Positions 24,301 to 36,264 of a stretch of DNA of 64,000 nt are shown piece by piece (within the stretch, counting starts at the first letter, position 1; each line of letters opens with the position of its first letter). Below the pieces are notes generated by a model. That model was not told where the DNA came from. It worked only from the letters and a program-made list of their open reading frames with translations, and made no database searches. The DNA comes from Turritopsis dohrnii (taxonomy: Eukaryota; Cnidaria; Hydrozoa; Anthoathecata; Oceaniidae). Both the position numbers and the translations under genes were made by a program. The DNA is taken from assembly GCA_027922465.2 (NCBI GenBank), contig BQMF02000036.1, positions 1,116,001 through 1,180,000 on the forward strand, given 5' to 3'.

Positions 24301-27300
24301 CAGTTTCATGCTTTCTCCATATCAAAATTACGTATTAAAACTTTACAAAGTATTTATGTAAACGAGGGATGACATTGCATTGAATGTGAACATTGATACG
24401 TGTTACGCTAGCGTAACAAAAATCTGTTACTCTTTTGACGGAGATGTAACACGTACCGCGTAACATAGGATTAACAAAAGCGTATCAAACAAGTAAACAA
24501 ATAGATAAGCGTGACGGATCGTGTCATTTTATTAGGTATATTTTGCAAGTGCGATAGATTTTAATTTCATAACTTTGCACGTGCGATGTGTCGCACATGC
24601 AAAATGAATTTGCACGTGTGCCTGCATGTGCACGTGCGATCGCACGTGTCTCCGGGTACGGTCTGTAAATGAAAAAAATGTTTGCAGACATCCCCATTAT
24701 CATTTTTTCAATGTCAATTTCTACACAACTCAATATACGTAAGTATTATTTGTTTGTTTCTTTTAGGTGGAGAATTTTGAATCCACTTCTGACTGCCAGA
24801 ATACAGCTTGAATACATCATGGCGTGTCTATCTACCCTTGGTGGAGCTCACTCATCACTTGGTGAAACAAACAGGAACCATGTACACATAGTTTCTTTTT
24901 ATAAGGACAGTTTATCAGTAAAACGTTTATTTACAGGATTCACAGCATCTGGAAAATCAAGGAGAAAACTATGTTTGACAGGAATGTCAGGGGGAAAAAG
25001 TTTATTTACCATTTAGGTCAGGGAATGTCAGGGAAAAATTTCATTAGATTGTTTATAGCAGTGTCTATTACCGACTTTGTTCAATGATAATTTGGTTTGC
25101 CCTATCATCTATCAATATATTTTTTTTTTCGTTTCAGAGTTAACTAACATAATATTGTGATATCTTCAGTCTTAATTTGAAATGTTTAATCCCTTCTCTG
25201 GCCTGTAAATTGATGCTTCTGAATGTGTAATCTTGACTCTGCGACAGTTAAGTAGTCAATAAAATCAGGGAAAACAGGGGTGTCTCCAGTGAAAAGTCAG
25301 GGAGAATGATACCTTTTTAACTCCTTAAAGTCAGGGAATGTCGAGGAAAATATTTTGGGAAAAGTTCCACAAACCTTGTATTTAGTATAGCAGTCACCCT
25401 AAGATTCTTGAATAACTGTACAGGTTAAATCGTTTTTCCTATAAAATTCAAATTCGTTTCAACACAAGCTGAGCATGAGCATAAGCATATAATCACTTTT
25501 TTTCTCATCATTGTCATCTTATGTTTCCCATATGTACAAGAGAGTACTTCTGCATGTCCAGGGATTTTTCCAAGCACTTTCCAACTACCGTTTACCGGTA
25601 GTTAAAACTCAATCTTGAATTGAGTTTAGAAACTCAATCATTCATTGTCAATTAAATATTTTTTAGCTCTTTAATGCGTAGTGTTTAAAAACATGTTTTG
25701 AGAGAGTAATTAGGCCATTATTCACCAAATTATCTGTTGTTAGGGAGAACGACCACCATTGCTAAGGTAATTTTGAAATTTCCTTTGTTATACGCATTCA
25801 TTTCTTCACCTCACCAAAGAATATGAAAACAAAACTGGTACCAGTAGGACTCGTTTTCATGTTATTCAATGAAATTAAAAAACATCTTAGTTTCCAACTC
25901 TCTTCACATGCCTCTCATGGCAAGGCCTGTTTGTGGAGATTTAAATCTCTAAGATTGCATAGCTTCCTGGACTGTCAAACTCAATCCTCTCTACGAAAAA
26001 CGGTAGTAACCAAAAGTGCTTGGAAAAATCCCTGATGTCAACTGTTATTCAGTGGTGGTGGCTTGGAAGTAACGAGATCACAGGGCTTTTGTTGTTGGGC
26101 AAATTTCAGAAAATTTTTAAAAGAAAATTTCAAAGTTACTAATAAAATTAAAAGAAAAGTGATCTTTTTGAGAAAGTTTGGAGTTTCAGTTCAACTATTA
26201 AAGTATGCTATTTGGAGGGTTTCAAAGGAAAAGGCTGCTTGCTATCATCATTACCACAAGCTAAAGACACAATTAAAACTCTGCTAACTCCTATCTTAAT
26301 CTTGTGATATTTATGGAAATTACCCATTTATGATTGTCACAGTTTATCTTGTCATGAACAAGGGAGTTTGGCCACTTTTCAACAGCTACAGCTGTCATCG
26401 ACGGGCAAAGTTTGAAATTATTAATTACCCATTTATGTTTGAGAATTTTAGATCACCTTCCGTGATCATAAGAGAAATTTAAATTTTAAGTTGAGAAGAT
26501 TCACACAAATTTGTCTTTGTTGAAGAAGCTGAAAAATTACATCTACCGTTGCTTGTTTCTTTAAGGCTGTTATGGCTGGTGATCTATCTGTTAAACAATT
26601 TATGATAGCACTCCGAATGAACGACCCTGTACTTATCGCACGTTGCAAAATCTTCTATGCACACAGTCTCATGCAAAGGGGCTATTTGAAGAAAGCTTCC
26701 AAGATCATAATGTAAGTGTGACTTGAGTATTTATATCTTCTATGCAAAAAAATGCGTTGAAAACTTAACTTAGCGGCTCATGCTATAACAGTATGAACAA
26801 GAGGCCGCTTGGCTTGAAGACTTCAGAACATAACACAACGATACATATCTAGTCTCAAAAATACAACATTTCCGAATTGGCAAATTTTGGTCAAATCTGA
26901 CAAAATGACTGCCAAATTCAAAATCAGCACCTTTCAAATGTCATCCGTGCAAAGTTTCATGAAAATTGAAGAACTTTCGTAATTTGGTCCAAATTTGGCC
27001 TAAATTTCCCAATTTTGGTCAAACCTGGCAAAATCATTGTCAAATTCGAAATCAACACCTTTTGAATGCGCTCTGTGCAAAATTTCATGAAAATTGAAGA
27101 ACTTTTGAAATTTGGTCCAAATTTGGCCTAAATTGCCCAATTTTAGTCAAACCTGGCAAATTGTCAAATTCGAAATCAGCACCTTTCAATTGTGCTCTGT
27201 GCAAAATTTCATGAAAATTTGACAACTGGAAGTCCGAATTTGGCAACAATGCCATGTAAACGCTGCACGAAATCGTTCATAACTTGGAGTAGTAGTAGTA

Positions 27301-29077
27301 GGAGGAGGAGGAGGAGAAACCACGGGCATTTTAAATACTTTACTCCACCACGGGTGTCCTAAAGTCAATAAAATTAATTAATATTAAATTAATAGTTCAA
27401 CATTTTTGTTGATCAACTGAAACCCTTGAAGGGATTTGCTTTTCGTTACTTGAATCGTTTTACCTAAAGGTCGTAACCTTTTGTGCATTTGTGATCAAAT
27501 TTTAGCAGCAAGTTGTAGCTTCTTACCGAAAAAATTGGTTGTTTTTTTTATGTTTTTGATGTTGTTGTTGTTGTTGTTGTTCTTTTACTTTTTAACTGTG
27601 AAAATTTGATTTCCTTTACATTGGTGCTAATTGGATTCCTCAGCCATTGAAACTTTCTCTTGTCTCAAAGGTTCGCATTATAGCTCCAAAGTCCACCAAG
27701 TCTGTGAGGTTGATTCCAACAATGCCGTCAATTTATGAATCGTGTGTTTGATCATCATTATTATTATGTTCATATTTTGTTTCAGTGACGAATATGGAAA
27801 AGCTAAAGCAATCAAGAATGCAAGTCAATTGGTAATTATGGTTATTGTCTATTACTTCTTATTTGTTTGATGATGATTGGGGGTACTTGAGGGTGGTTGG
27901 GGCAGGGTGGTAGTTGAGGGTGGTTGGAGCAGGGTGGTAGGATGGTAGTTCAGGGTGGTTGGACAATAACTGTTAGACAGTACACTTGCGCGAAATCGAA
28001 TATTCAGCATCACACTTTTTACAGATGTGACCAGGGTTCATTCATCTGCTTCAACTGCACTGTTCATGTCTCACACACACCGAGGTCGGCAAAGTCAGGG
28101 TTAAATTCAGGGGAACTTGTTCAAAATTAATTCTTCATATTCCCTTTAAGACTGATTTTGAACCAGTCCCGTTACAGCGGCCCTGCAGTCTTTAATTTTG
28201 GTTTGTTGCCCTACCTGAAATTGAACCCGGAATTGACGAATTCTGTTTGTTTGTTCGTACCCAGGTCATAACGTGTTGCCTTGCTGCATGGAGTAAATTG
28301 AAATATCTTCACTGCCAGAAAACAAGTAAGCCGTTATCTTTTACACGATGTGAGAGTATAGTCAGTCGTTTAAAGATTTCTTCTTGAGGGCGGTGGTGGG
28401 AGGGTGGTGATACTGGCGATGATGATGGTAGGGCGGTTTTTCATACATTTGAATTTACTTGTCTTTAAATCTATCGTACAACACGTGACCAGTATATGTT
28501 TTGTGCTTTATAACGAACTGCAGCTAGAAATCTGTCAAAATGAAATAAGGAATGCACCATTTCTCTTATTTCACGTTTTGTGAGAAAGTAACAGCAAACT
28601 TGATAACAAGAGCCGTTTCTCGTTCTATGAGAACTAACGAAGTCAGTCTTCAGACTTTGATAGGTGAAAAAGATAATTTTATAAGAGTTTGGCCGAGACG
28701 AAAGTACCCATCGAATTAAGTTGCGAACTGATCTGTTGATCTGTTAACGTTACTTTCACAACTTTTCTTGTTGTTTCATCGTTGCCATGGTGAATTGGAA
28801 TAACTTTTGTAGCGTGTGTAAAAAACGTTTCTGTTAAAAAACAATTCACGCAGTTTGGTTTAGTTGCCATGGTGATGTTTTTTTTTCTTTTGTACGAAAT
28901 TATTTTTACGGTTTTTTTTGTTCCGGTCAAGGACAAAAAAATATCTTTTAACGAAAAACAGAAGACGTTTTTCAATTTTTTAAATTTCAATTTTCATCTT
29001 CGGCATTTGTTAGAAGGATTTTCGACTGATTGATTGATTGATTGTTTCTTTTTTCAGAGAACAAATTGACTGTCTAA
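21318..29077 (+). CDS. Conserved metazoan protein of unknown function, first exon split by a transposon
   Basis: Supported exons: 22800-22917, 24767-24881, 26566-26711, 27786-27831, 28265-28325 and 29058-29077 (stop TAA 29075-29077). Phases match at every junction and they give 167 residues. A first exon is proposed from ATG 21318 to 21361, continued at 22627-22652. The 1260-base element between carries a TGTAC duplication. Removing it leaves an open frame ending in phase 1, exactly what exon 22800 needs, for a total of 192 codons. The protein is mainly helical. Landmarks are TPEWPD, EKPDQLMFCKEIKW, LTARIQLEYIMACLSTLGGA, AGDLSVKQFMIALRMND, RCKIFYAHSLMQRGYLKKAS and AWSKLKY. These resemble a conserved animal protein of about 200 residues whose name and role I cannot give; the helix pattern is TPR-like. 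No signal peptide or membrane segment. Introns hold several MITEs. The exon 22800 donor (GTGTGT) is the least certain. Confidence 0.65.
21362..22621. mobile_element. 1260-bp DNA transposon with TGTAC target duplication
   Basis: Starts CATGGGCCACGGC and ends GCCGTGGCCCATG. GGGGGGGCC/GGCCCCCCC blocks sit subterminally on both sides. TGTAC is present at 21357-21361 and 22622-22626. No transposase is recognisable. A tRNA-type SINE seems nested inside. It interrupts the presumed first exon of the unknown gene. Confidence 0.8.
22005..22322 (+). mobile_element. tRNA-derived SINE
   Basis: A polymerase III B box (GGTTCAATCC near 22052) lies downstream of an A-box-like TAGCCTTGTGAAAGAG (22016). A body of about 230 bases follows, ending in a tail of AATAG repeats at 22298-22320. 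The simple-repeat tail and internal promoter fit a SINE. It is nested in the 21362-22621 element. Confidence 0.55.
23345..24665. mobile_element. 1.3-kb MITE with TAAATG duplication
   Basis: Ends CAGGCCGTACTGGGA and TCTCCGGGTACGGTCTG are imperfect inverted repeats. TAAATG occurs on both sides (23339-23344 and 24666-24671). Subterminal GTGCGAT/ATCGCAC motifs (23410-23445 and 24550-24645) resemble those of the 4033-4932 element, suggesting a shared transposase. Lies in an intron of the unknown gene. Confidence 0.75.
25559..26034. mobile_element. 476-bp MITE with ATGTC duplication
   Basis: CAGGGATTTTTCCAAGCACT at the left and its inverse at the right (AGTGCTTGGAAAAATCCCTG), with repeats extending about 35 bases to a shared ACTACCGTTT. 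ATGTC flanks both sides (25554-25558 and 26035-26039). No coding capacity. Confidence 0.8.
26870..27225. repeat. Minisatellite of about three 120-bp units
   Basis: Blocks containing AATTTGGCCTAAATT, TTGGTCAAACCTGGCAAA, TCGAAATCAGCACCTTT and GTGCAAAATTTCATGAAAAT recur three times with small differences, in an intron of the unknown gene. Confidence 0.8.
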
Positions 29078-31311
29078 CGAAAGCGAAACAGTTTCAGGTA
29101 AGCTTTCTTTCTTACTGACTGCTCTTTTTTTTATTTTTTTTTCCATTATCCCAAATAAATATGCTCAAAAAATCTGACGGTCTATTGTTCAACCTTTTGT
29201 GAAGTTTTGATCACTGTCAGACAGTCGATTTAAACGGTCGAACTTTTGCCTAATGTAAATCTAATGGCCTGTACTTATGAAAACTCTTGCATTCTTACGT
29301 AAAAGTATTGACAATGTCTAATCGCAGGCCAATTGATATACATTAGACAAGGCGAAAATTTGACCGTATAAACTACCTTAAAGTAATGCAACGCCATAAG
29401 TTTGGGTCATCAAGAATAGAATCAACATTTTTTTACCTGAGTGCATCATAAACCATTCCCAAATCCATGTTTCTGCGTTGCGTTCGATGTTGAACTGGCC
29501 TCGTTTCCATGCTGGTCATTTTTTGAAATTGTTTCTCTGTAAATTTGTTGAACTCAAACTTTGTGTTTTTTTTTTCTTTTTCTCGTGAGTATGAAAGCAA
29601 GAGCACATAACATTTCGTCCTCACCATCCATGATCGAAACGTAAAAGAAAAGGTTTCAAAAAATAAGTCCATTTAAGTGGACACACTACAACAGGTGTTT
29701 GCGAAATACTTTTTTGGCGACAGAAAAATTTGCGTTTCGCCTAATTCGAGGAATTAATTCTGTCGCTTACAAGTGGACACTTAGCTTTTTTTTCTTGATC
29801 AATGTTGATTATTGTTGATAAGTTTTCGTTACTTTTCATCTACACGTTTTTGTTTTTTGTTTTTTGTTTTTTGTTTTTTTTTGTTTTTTTTTTTTTTTTT
29901 TGTTGTTTTTTACGAAACACGAATTTAAGAAATATAAGGCTCAGAATGCCTATAACCTAAGAAACATCTTAGAAACATGCTGAGGCTGAGAATTCAGGCT
30001 GCTTAGCGAAACTAGTTTCTTAAAAAAAACAAAAAAAACGTGTCTAACTTTTCATTTGTTCAGTTATTGATGTTTTGAATTTCGAATATTTTGTGATTCT
30101 CTGAAAGGGATGAAGTCCATTCAGTATGTCTTCGAAGTTTTTTTTTTTTTTTTTTTGTCGTGGAGAGAGAAGAAAAAAACAACATGTCGGATGAGTCGAA
30201 CGTTGTTTGGATTTGTTAATCTCTCTATGTTGATTGTTTTAACATTAAATTTTGACTTTATTGAAAAGAAATGTTTTTGTGTTGAAAACAACTGAGATCT
30301 GTTTCTTCCTTGTTATTTTCTTTTCCCTTTTGCCGAATTTTTTTGCCATGTCGACATTGTTGTTGAGAGGGGAGAGACAATTTCTCAGGTGAGTTTAGAA
30401 GTGACAGTTCTTCTGGTGTTACGAACGAGATGTAAAGTTTTATTCATATATATGCCGAGAGTTTTAGAAAAGTGTTTCGTGGATGAAATCTTGTGAAGGC
30501 TGTAATAGAAAATAATGTCGAATTGGAAAATAATGCCATACCGTGGATTCAATAGTATGCGGAAAGTAACATTGATTTCGAAATTGATGATAATAATTAA
30601 GTCAAAGAATGAAGATTGGAAAAGACAGTACACGTACTTTTTTTATAAGCAACCCTAGGCAAATCTTCAAAAAAATTAAGCAACTTTCCTAGGATCAAGC
30701 TTTCGTAGAAGCAACATAAAATTTCTAGCAAGTGATATCTTTTCTGTTAAACATTATTGTTTAATCTTATTATTTCATTTTCTTTCTCCAGTATATATAT
30801 ATAATATATATATATGCCGCCCGTTCACTTGAATGTTATTTGACGTTTCAAAAGTAGAAATGTTCAATAAATGCTTGAAAAAATGAAAATTTATGTAAGC
30901 AGCCGTTAAGCAACTTTCTTAGGGATTTTAAGGCTTTTTGTAAGCAACTTTCCTGGGCGGTCAAAAGCTGGGTTGCTTATGAAAAAAAATACGTGTATAT
31001 TGAAACCACGGTGCGGCATTGTTTTCTTATGTGACATTTTCTATTACAGGGCACGGGGTGGGATTCACCAATTGGATAGGTGGAATTTTTTAAAACGCCC
31101 TCCTGCAAACGCCTTCTTCGGGCATTTGAATTTTAGTTAAGGATTATGGTATTAGAAAATGATTTTGTCTTTCTGTTATATATCAAGCGAATATCCAACG
31201 CTAATATCTGCTTATCTATGGTTCAAGTACTTGCTAAGATAGCTTTTGAGTTTTTTTATATATATATATTCTTGTTATATTTTTATATTTTATATATTTT
31301 TGTTGTTTCAG
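29078..31311. other. 3' region of the unknown gene, mostly simple sequence
   Basis: A strong donor (CAG/GTAAGC) at 29098 follows the stop by only 21 bases, so the 3' UTR may be spliced. Poly-T and TTTTTTG repeats lie at about 29848-29905 and 30136-30155, and an AT dinucleotide run near 30790-30815. No clear protein-coding exon. Confidence 0.4.
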
Positions 31312-32691
31312 GAGTTCACAATGAAAGGTCTGTCTTTGAGACAGGTTGGTTTCAAGTCCTGGGCCGTGTCCTACGTCGTCATCCAATCAAAAGCGTTGGT
31401 CGTCTCCGAGAGCGAAGATCATTACGTACAAGGATTTTTCCATAAAGTTATTTCATTGGAGAACATTGCCGTTTATATGGGAGATTTACCTGATAGGAAA
31501 TACGAAAGAATATATTTCGTGCGTGTCCATTGTAACGTTACACGAATCACAGTGACGCTGGGCTTTCGTGTGGAAGACACACGAAACTTGTGGATGAGCG
31601 AAATTCTCGTTGGTTTTTCGAGGATGTTTGTGGCACGAAACGACAGAAAAACGAAAAGCTGCGACGCGGTCAGTTTCAGATACTCAGCAGAACGGAAGAG
31701 GAGGAGTTCGTTTGATCAATCGAGGCAAAGGCCAGTGAGCATGCTTGCCTCGATAGTCTCGCCATGGAGCACGTATTAGATTCGATGGTTTGGAGAACGT
31801 ATTCGCCATGATGGTCCCGTTTAGGGAAATCTCAGGTTTTGGCTCGGAAATTGTTGGTAATCGGCTTCCGGTCTTTAGTGAAGGACACGTTTGGAAAAAA
31901 GGTGAAGGGTGTCTATACTCGATAAAATCGCAGTTCGTTGCTTGGAAACCAAACAGTGATATTTTTAGTACAGTTCTGCTTACGCTGCAATTATCTCTTC
32001 TCAAAACATTCATCGCATTCGTAACATTCCACACATCTTGCGTGGCTTACGTAATGAAGTCTTATGGTGAACCTGAGGAATTACAACCTTGCTGTTTTTG
32101 CTGATGTCAGCAATGAAATTCTTAGTAAATGGAAACTTATCTGAAACTGATCGCGGTCTTTGTAAAACCTCTGCGAAGGAGTGCCATACTTTAGAAATAT
32201 ACACACAAATTCAATAAAAATGCTCTTCGTCGCAGTGACTATTTGACGATTTTGCCCACTGGGACAATACGTTATCTTTAAAAAAGAAGCCTTTTCATGA
32301 ATTACATCATAGCAAGCAACGTCTCGTTTTCAAACTGAATATTAATGACATGTGCGCTGTTTACAAAGAGAAATGACACCTTTGAGAAAAGTTTTTAACG
32401 AAATTCTTTTATTAGGTTGTCCACAATCGATAAACTTAGAAACGAGGCGATGCTTAAAGTGTTTATATCTTGCTATCAAGTTTCGCCTTGTTTATATGCA
32501 TTCTATTGTTTCGCTAATTCCATTTCTTATTATTTTAGTAATATTTAGGTCCGCAGTGGGATAACTTAAATCTTTAAAACGAGGTTATACTTGTTGTTTT
32601 GACAGAACTTCGAGACAACCATCATGTTTATTCATTCCAGATACCACCCAAATAAACGTCCCATGCATGGAATTTGCGCCCCAGAAATTCT
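31312..32691 (+). CDS. Candidate exons of an unrecognised gene
   Basis: Two short segments have good splice sites and compatible phase: 31312-31344 (TTTCAG acceptor, reads EFTMKGLSLRQ, phase 0 on both sides) and 32606-32691 (GACAG acceptor, reads NFETTIMFIHSRYHPN and then KRPMHGICAPEI, followed by GTAAGT). An open alternative reading of 29058-29097 (EQIDCLTKAKQFQ) could precede them in phase. I do not recognise the protein. They could instead be 3' UTR exons of the upstream gene or chance. No start or end was found. Confidence 0.3.
32165..32263. mobile_element. Short MITE of the CACTGCGA family
   Basis: CTCTGCGAAGGAGTG, TTTAGAAATATACACA, ATGCTCTTCGTCGCAGTGAC and a TTTGCCCACTGGG end match the copies at 9701, 10436 and 38589. 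Confidence 0.6.
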
Positions 32692-33665
32692 GTAAGTTTG
32701 CAATAAGCGCTCGTAATGATAACATTTTGTGGCGGTTTTATGATTACATTATTATGGAGAGAATGGAATATGGTCAACTGCTAGTTGTATATAGATGGTG
32801 CTGTATACTCGAAAGTACTTAGAAGACGGGCGGTATTTTTCTCGACCACATCCCCAGGGCTTCTGTTTAGTATAGCATAGGTTCAAATCCCCCCTCTGGA
32901 CGAACACAAATCCTTAACGGCCGCGTCCCTGGTTGTACTGCTACCAGCCCGTTCCCTCGTAAAGTCTTCGGATGTTTCGGGGTCTATAGGGCTGGGTGAG
33001 GGATAAGTGAGTAATAAGTGTCCAGCGGCGATGATTGTCAGCTAAGGTGAGAGAGTAATCTTTCTTCTCGAAGTACCTATCGGCTAGTCGGAGTAATGAG
33101 TCGGACTTTGGTGACATAAATAAGAATAATACAAAATTAGTTAGATCGTGTTTGTGAAGGAAAAAATGGGGAGTAATTGCATTGAATCCATTCAAACTTT
33201 CGAAGAACATAATATGATTACAGGTCCAAAACTTTGATTACTTAGATGTTCACAATTCACGTGCTCGTCCTCCGTGTGGCTCGATCCTACTTTCGATCTT
33301 ATGTCACGTGATGTGGAGTTCAATTCTCAACTTTCCACTATGCCAGTTCACTTGTGGACCTCATGGACTGATCCATTACGTACAGGTTGTACCATTAAAC
33401 TTAGTGCTACATATAACGAGTTATGTCCTGTGCGTTGTAAGTTAAATTTTCCAAGCATTCATCCGGGTCGTTCATTGCCAGTGTTTACACTTGCCGACTT
33501 ATGGTTTTTGTTTACCGGACGGGCCTATCATCAACACTCATTCATTTCGCATTCACGGATTTTCCTCGGCTGCTTAATGTAATGGATAATAAAAGATTCA
33601 GATCTTGGGACGTCAGTCCAGTGTTTATCTATGTTTGAGTGATGAAACCGTCAGTCAGTCAGTCG

Positions 33666-33928
33666 CTGTCCTTGTTGACAGTTAGTTTAGTTGTATAAGA
33701 TACTGTCCTGGTTGACAGTTATCACTACGTAAATTTAATCCTATCTTTCCTGAATGACAGTCTACACAGTCCAAGAATTTTCTACGTGTCCTTGTTAACA
33801 AACCACTGTCCTTGTTGACAGTCAGATACCAGTTTTCTATTAGATGCTGCCCTTGTTGACAGCCTAGGCAGGCTTAATTGTTAGTGTTGTTGACATCTAC
33901 ATTCAGGATCTGTTCTTCTTCTTGACAG
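33666..33928. repeat. Cluster of CTGTC-loop-GACAG hairpin motifs
   Basis: CTGTCCTTGTTGACAG or close variants occur at 33666-33681, 33703-33718, about 33741-33760, 33786-33800, 33806-33821, 33847-33862 and 33910-33928. Each can fold into a five-base-pair stem with a six-base loop. Spacing is irregular, so it is not a CRISPR array. Confidence 0.7.
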
Positions 33929-33929
33929 T

Positions 33930-36264
33930 AGGTTCACGCTTAGTTCAGATGCACTTCTAATATCCTTCAAACGCCCAAATTTGATAACGCCCAAATGTCT
34001 TGCGGTTGCCTTCTTCTGGTTAATGGAATAATTGAAATTTATTCGTTTTAACAGTTAAGAAATTTGTTGCAATCGCATGAAAATTTGATTTTGTGTCGAA
34101 GCTTTCCTTATTCTTAAAGAAAATAATTCGTTAATCAGTCTTGCACATTTTTTAAAAGCTTTTCGAATATATTTTTACGGAACACGTCTCCGTTGCGGCT
34201 CCTGAAAGCATAATTTGTTTGTTTCGAAAACAAATTAAACTTTGAATGGATCGTCCCTACAAGATTACAGAACACAATATCGGATTAAGAACACAAAACA
34301 CCACTGTTCCAATATCTTGGTTAGACCCTTCTGAAGCTGCCAAAGCATCCCATAAGTGTGTGTACCCTAACCGTCAACGTCCATGACTCGCAGACTTACA
34401 CTACGAGACGGTAGCCAGTAGCAAAGTAAAATAAATAATAAATAAACAAATAAATAAAATCCCGAGTTTCGTTAAGTATCTACTACTTTTCTGGTGTCCA
34501 AGATAGCGTTTTCCAGTGATCTGGAGACCCTAAAAATCCAAACTTTTCCCCTCACCGCCAACCATTGTGGCGCTTACGGGAACCACTACGCTAAGCAAAT
34601 TACTTACGGCCACATAAGAAAACAACGGTGGCAACACTGGTTAATAAATCCCCAATACAGAAAATGAAATATCTTGGTTTGTTTGTTTTTTTTTTGGTTT
34701 CTCATCTCACCAGAAAGGTGAATAAGTACACAAAACCACCTGGTTCCCAATCCGTAAGTTCCCCGATTTTTCTATGGAGAGATTCATAGAAACAAACAGT
34801 TACGCATCACAATACAGTACCCATACCCATTTCATTGATTGAAAGAGTTTTATGATTTTTGAACGGGTCACATCATTGGCAACAAGACTATTTATTGTTA
34901 TTCAAAAAAAAAATCTGACTGAATATGTTACGAGGCATTTCATCAACTGCTAGAGGTCATTAAATGATTAATGACATAGTCCAATGATTTCCATACAGAT
35001 TCTTTATTGGTCACACTAAAAGCATAAGCATTTAGCACGGTCATGAAAAGAGTTGGACTTAGATTTAAACACCCTTGGACTACTACTCCTGCTCCTCTAC
35101 CGGCCGAAATTATGGTTAGCCTATGCTTTAAGTCCCTTTCAAAACTGTGTAAATCGCAACCAAAGAACGGTGGCTAATAATTTACAAAGCTTTCAAAACA
35201 TTCTTCATAAAGTATATTAGTATTTTACCACTTATTGACTAAAAAATTGACATTACTCCTATTGAGAACACAATGGAGAACTTTGGTTCTAGACAGTTTG
35301 AAGCAGCGCTTGAAATAAACTTATGATTTTAAAAGTTTGTTGTTGGTAACGTCTTAAAAGCTCTCTTGCAGTTAATAAGATGTATCGAAGTCGTTCAAAT
35401 TTAAACTTTTTCTGATTTTTTATGCATGGTATGTGAGTATGTTGTCTACTATTTTTGGTCTTGCCTCAAAGTTTAAAGAACAGCATTTCTTCGCTCTTAA
35501 TTTGTTTCTTATATTTGCTTCGAAGAAGTTTTTTTTCTCTTTTCGCTCCTACATCGTAAAATACGTACAAATTGGTTACAGCTCATGCATTATGCATATT
35601 TCTTTTGTTTGATTCAATTAGCTTCTGAAACTTTTCGCTTCTGTAACTTACGTCCAGTAGACAAAAAGGTTGACAAAGTTCATGCTGGATTTCAGACGAA
35701 TACTTTTAGAATCATTTGTTTTGTTACTACGAGTGTTCTGCTGTTGCCGTTTTGTTCCACATGGCTCTTTGTTATCTACTAAGCTGGGTATAACTAGACA
35801 ATGCTAGTTGTAGGGTATTTATTTTTCATTTATTTGTTTATTTTTTATTTATTTCCTATTTAAACAGAACCATGCCTCAGTTATACAAAACACTGCTATC
35901 ATAGATGTCCTGTAAAAATTGAAATACAATATAATGACATTACATTGAAATTAAAGGTGGATGAAGACAACTGTTTTTGATTTGTGTTATTATTTACTTC
36001 GTCACACACAAGTGATATATTTTCCAAAAATACATTTCGTGCTTTAAAAATTCTGATTTTGAACGGAATTATTTTAAGTTGGCAACAACGGGCGCATAAC
36101 TGGGGCGTGAAGAAATGCGATCTTATACACATGCGGAAGGACGGACGTACAGACGGACAGACACGGGGAAACGACATCGACGCTGACCAATAAGGAACAC
36201 CATAAGGAAATGAAGGTCCAAGAAGTGCTCTTCACTCACTGGGAGCTAAATTGTCATCATTCAA
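33930..36264. other. Spacer, nothing recognised
   Basis: AT-rich sequence with short AAAT/AATA runs (34428-34460) and poly-T tracts. No exon, transposon terminus or RNA gene could be supported. Arm B of the inverted duplication begins at about 36265. Confidence 0.4.

Noticed and set aside
31246..31779. 177-residue open frame on the plus strand
   Set aside because: Begins in T-rich intron-like sequence and continues past a good splice donor at 31345; overlaps other frames of similar length and resembles no family I know.
32860..33030. Possible SINE with a B-box-like GGTTCAAATCC
   Set aside because: No convincing A box at the right distance and no tail or duplicate copy in the window.
33274..33582. 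102-residue open frame
   Set aside because: No splice or start context, no recognisable motif, not supported by a second copy.
33666..33928. CRISPR-like repeat/spacer array
   Set aside because: Metazoan sequence, irregular spacing, short variable motifs and no associated genes.
34300..34640. Minus-strand TAGCGTAGTGG resembling a tRNA A box
   Set aside because: No B box follows; a single match of this length is expected by chance.
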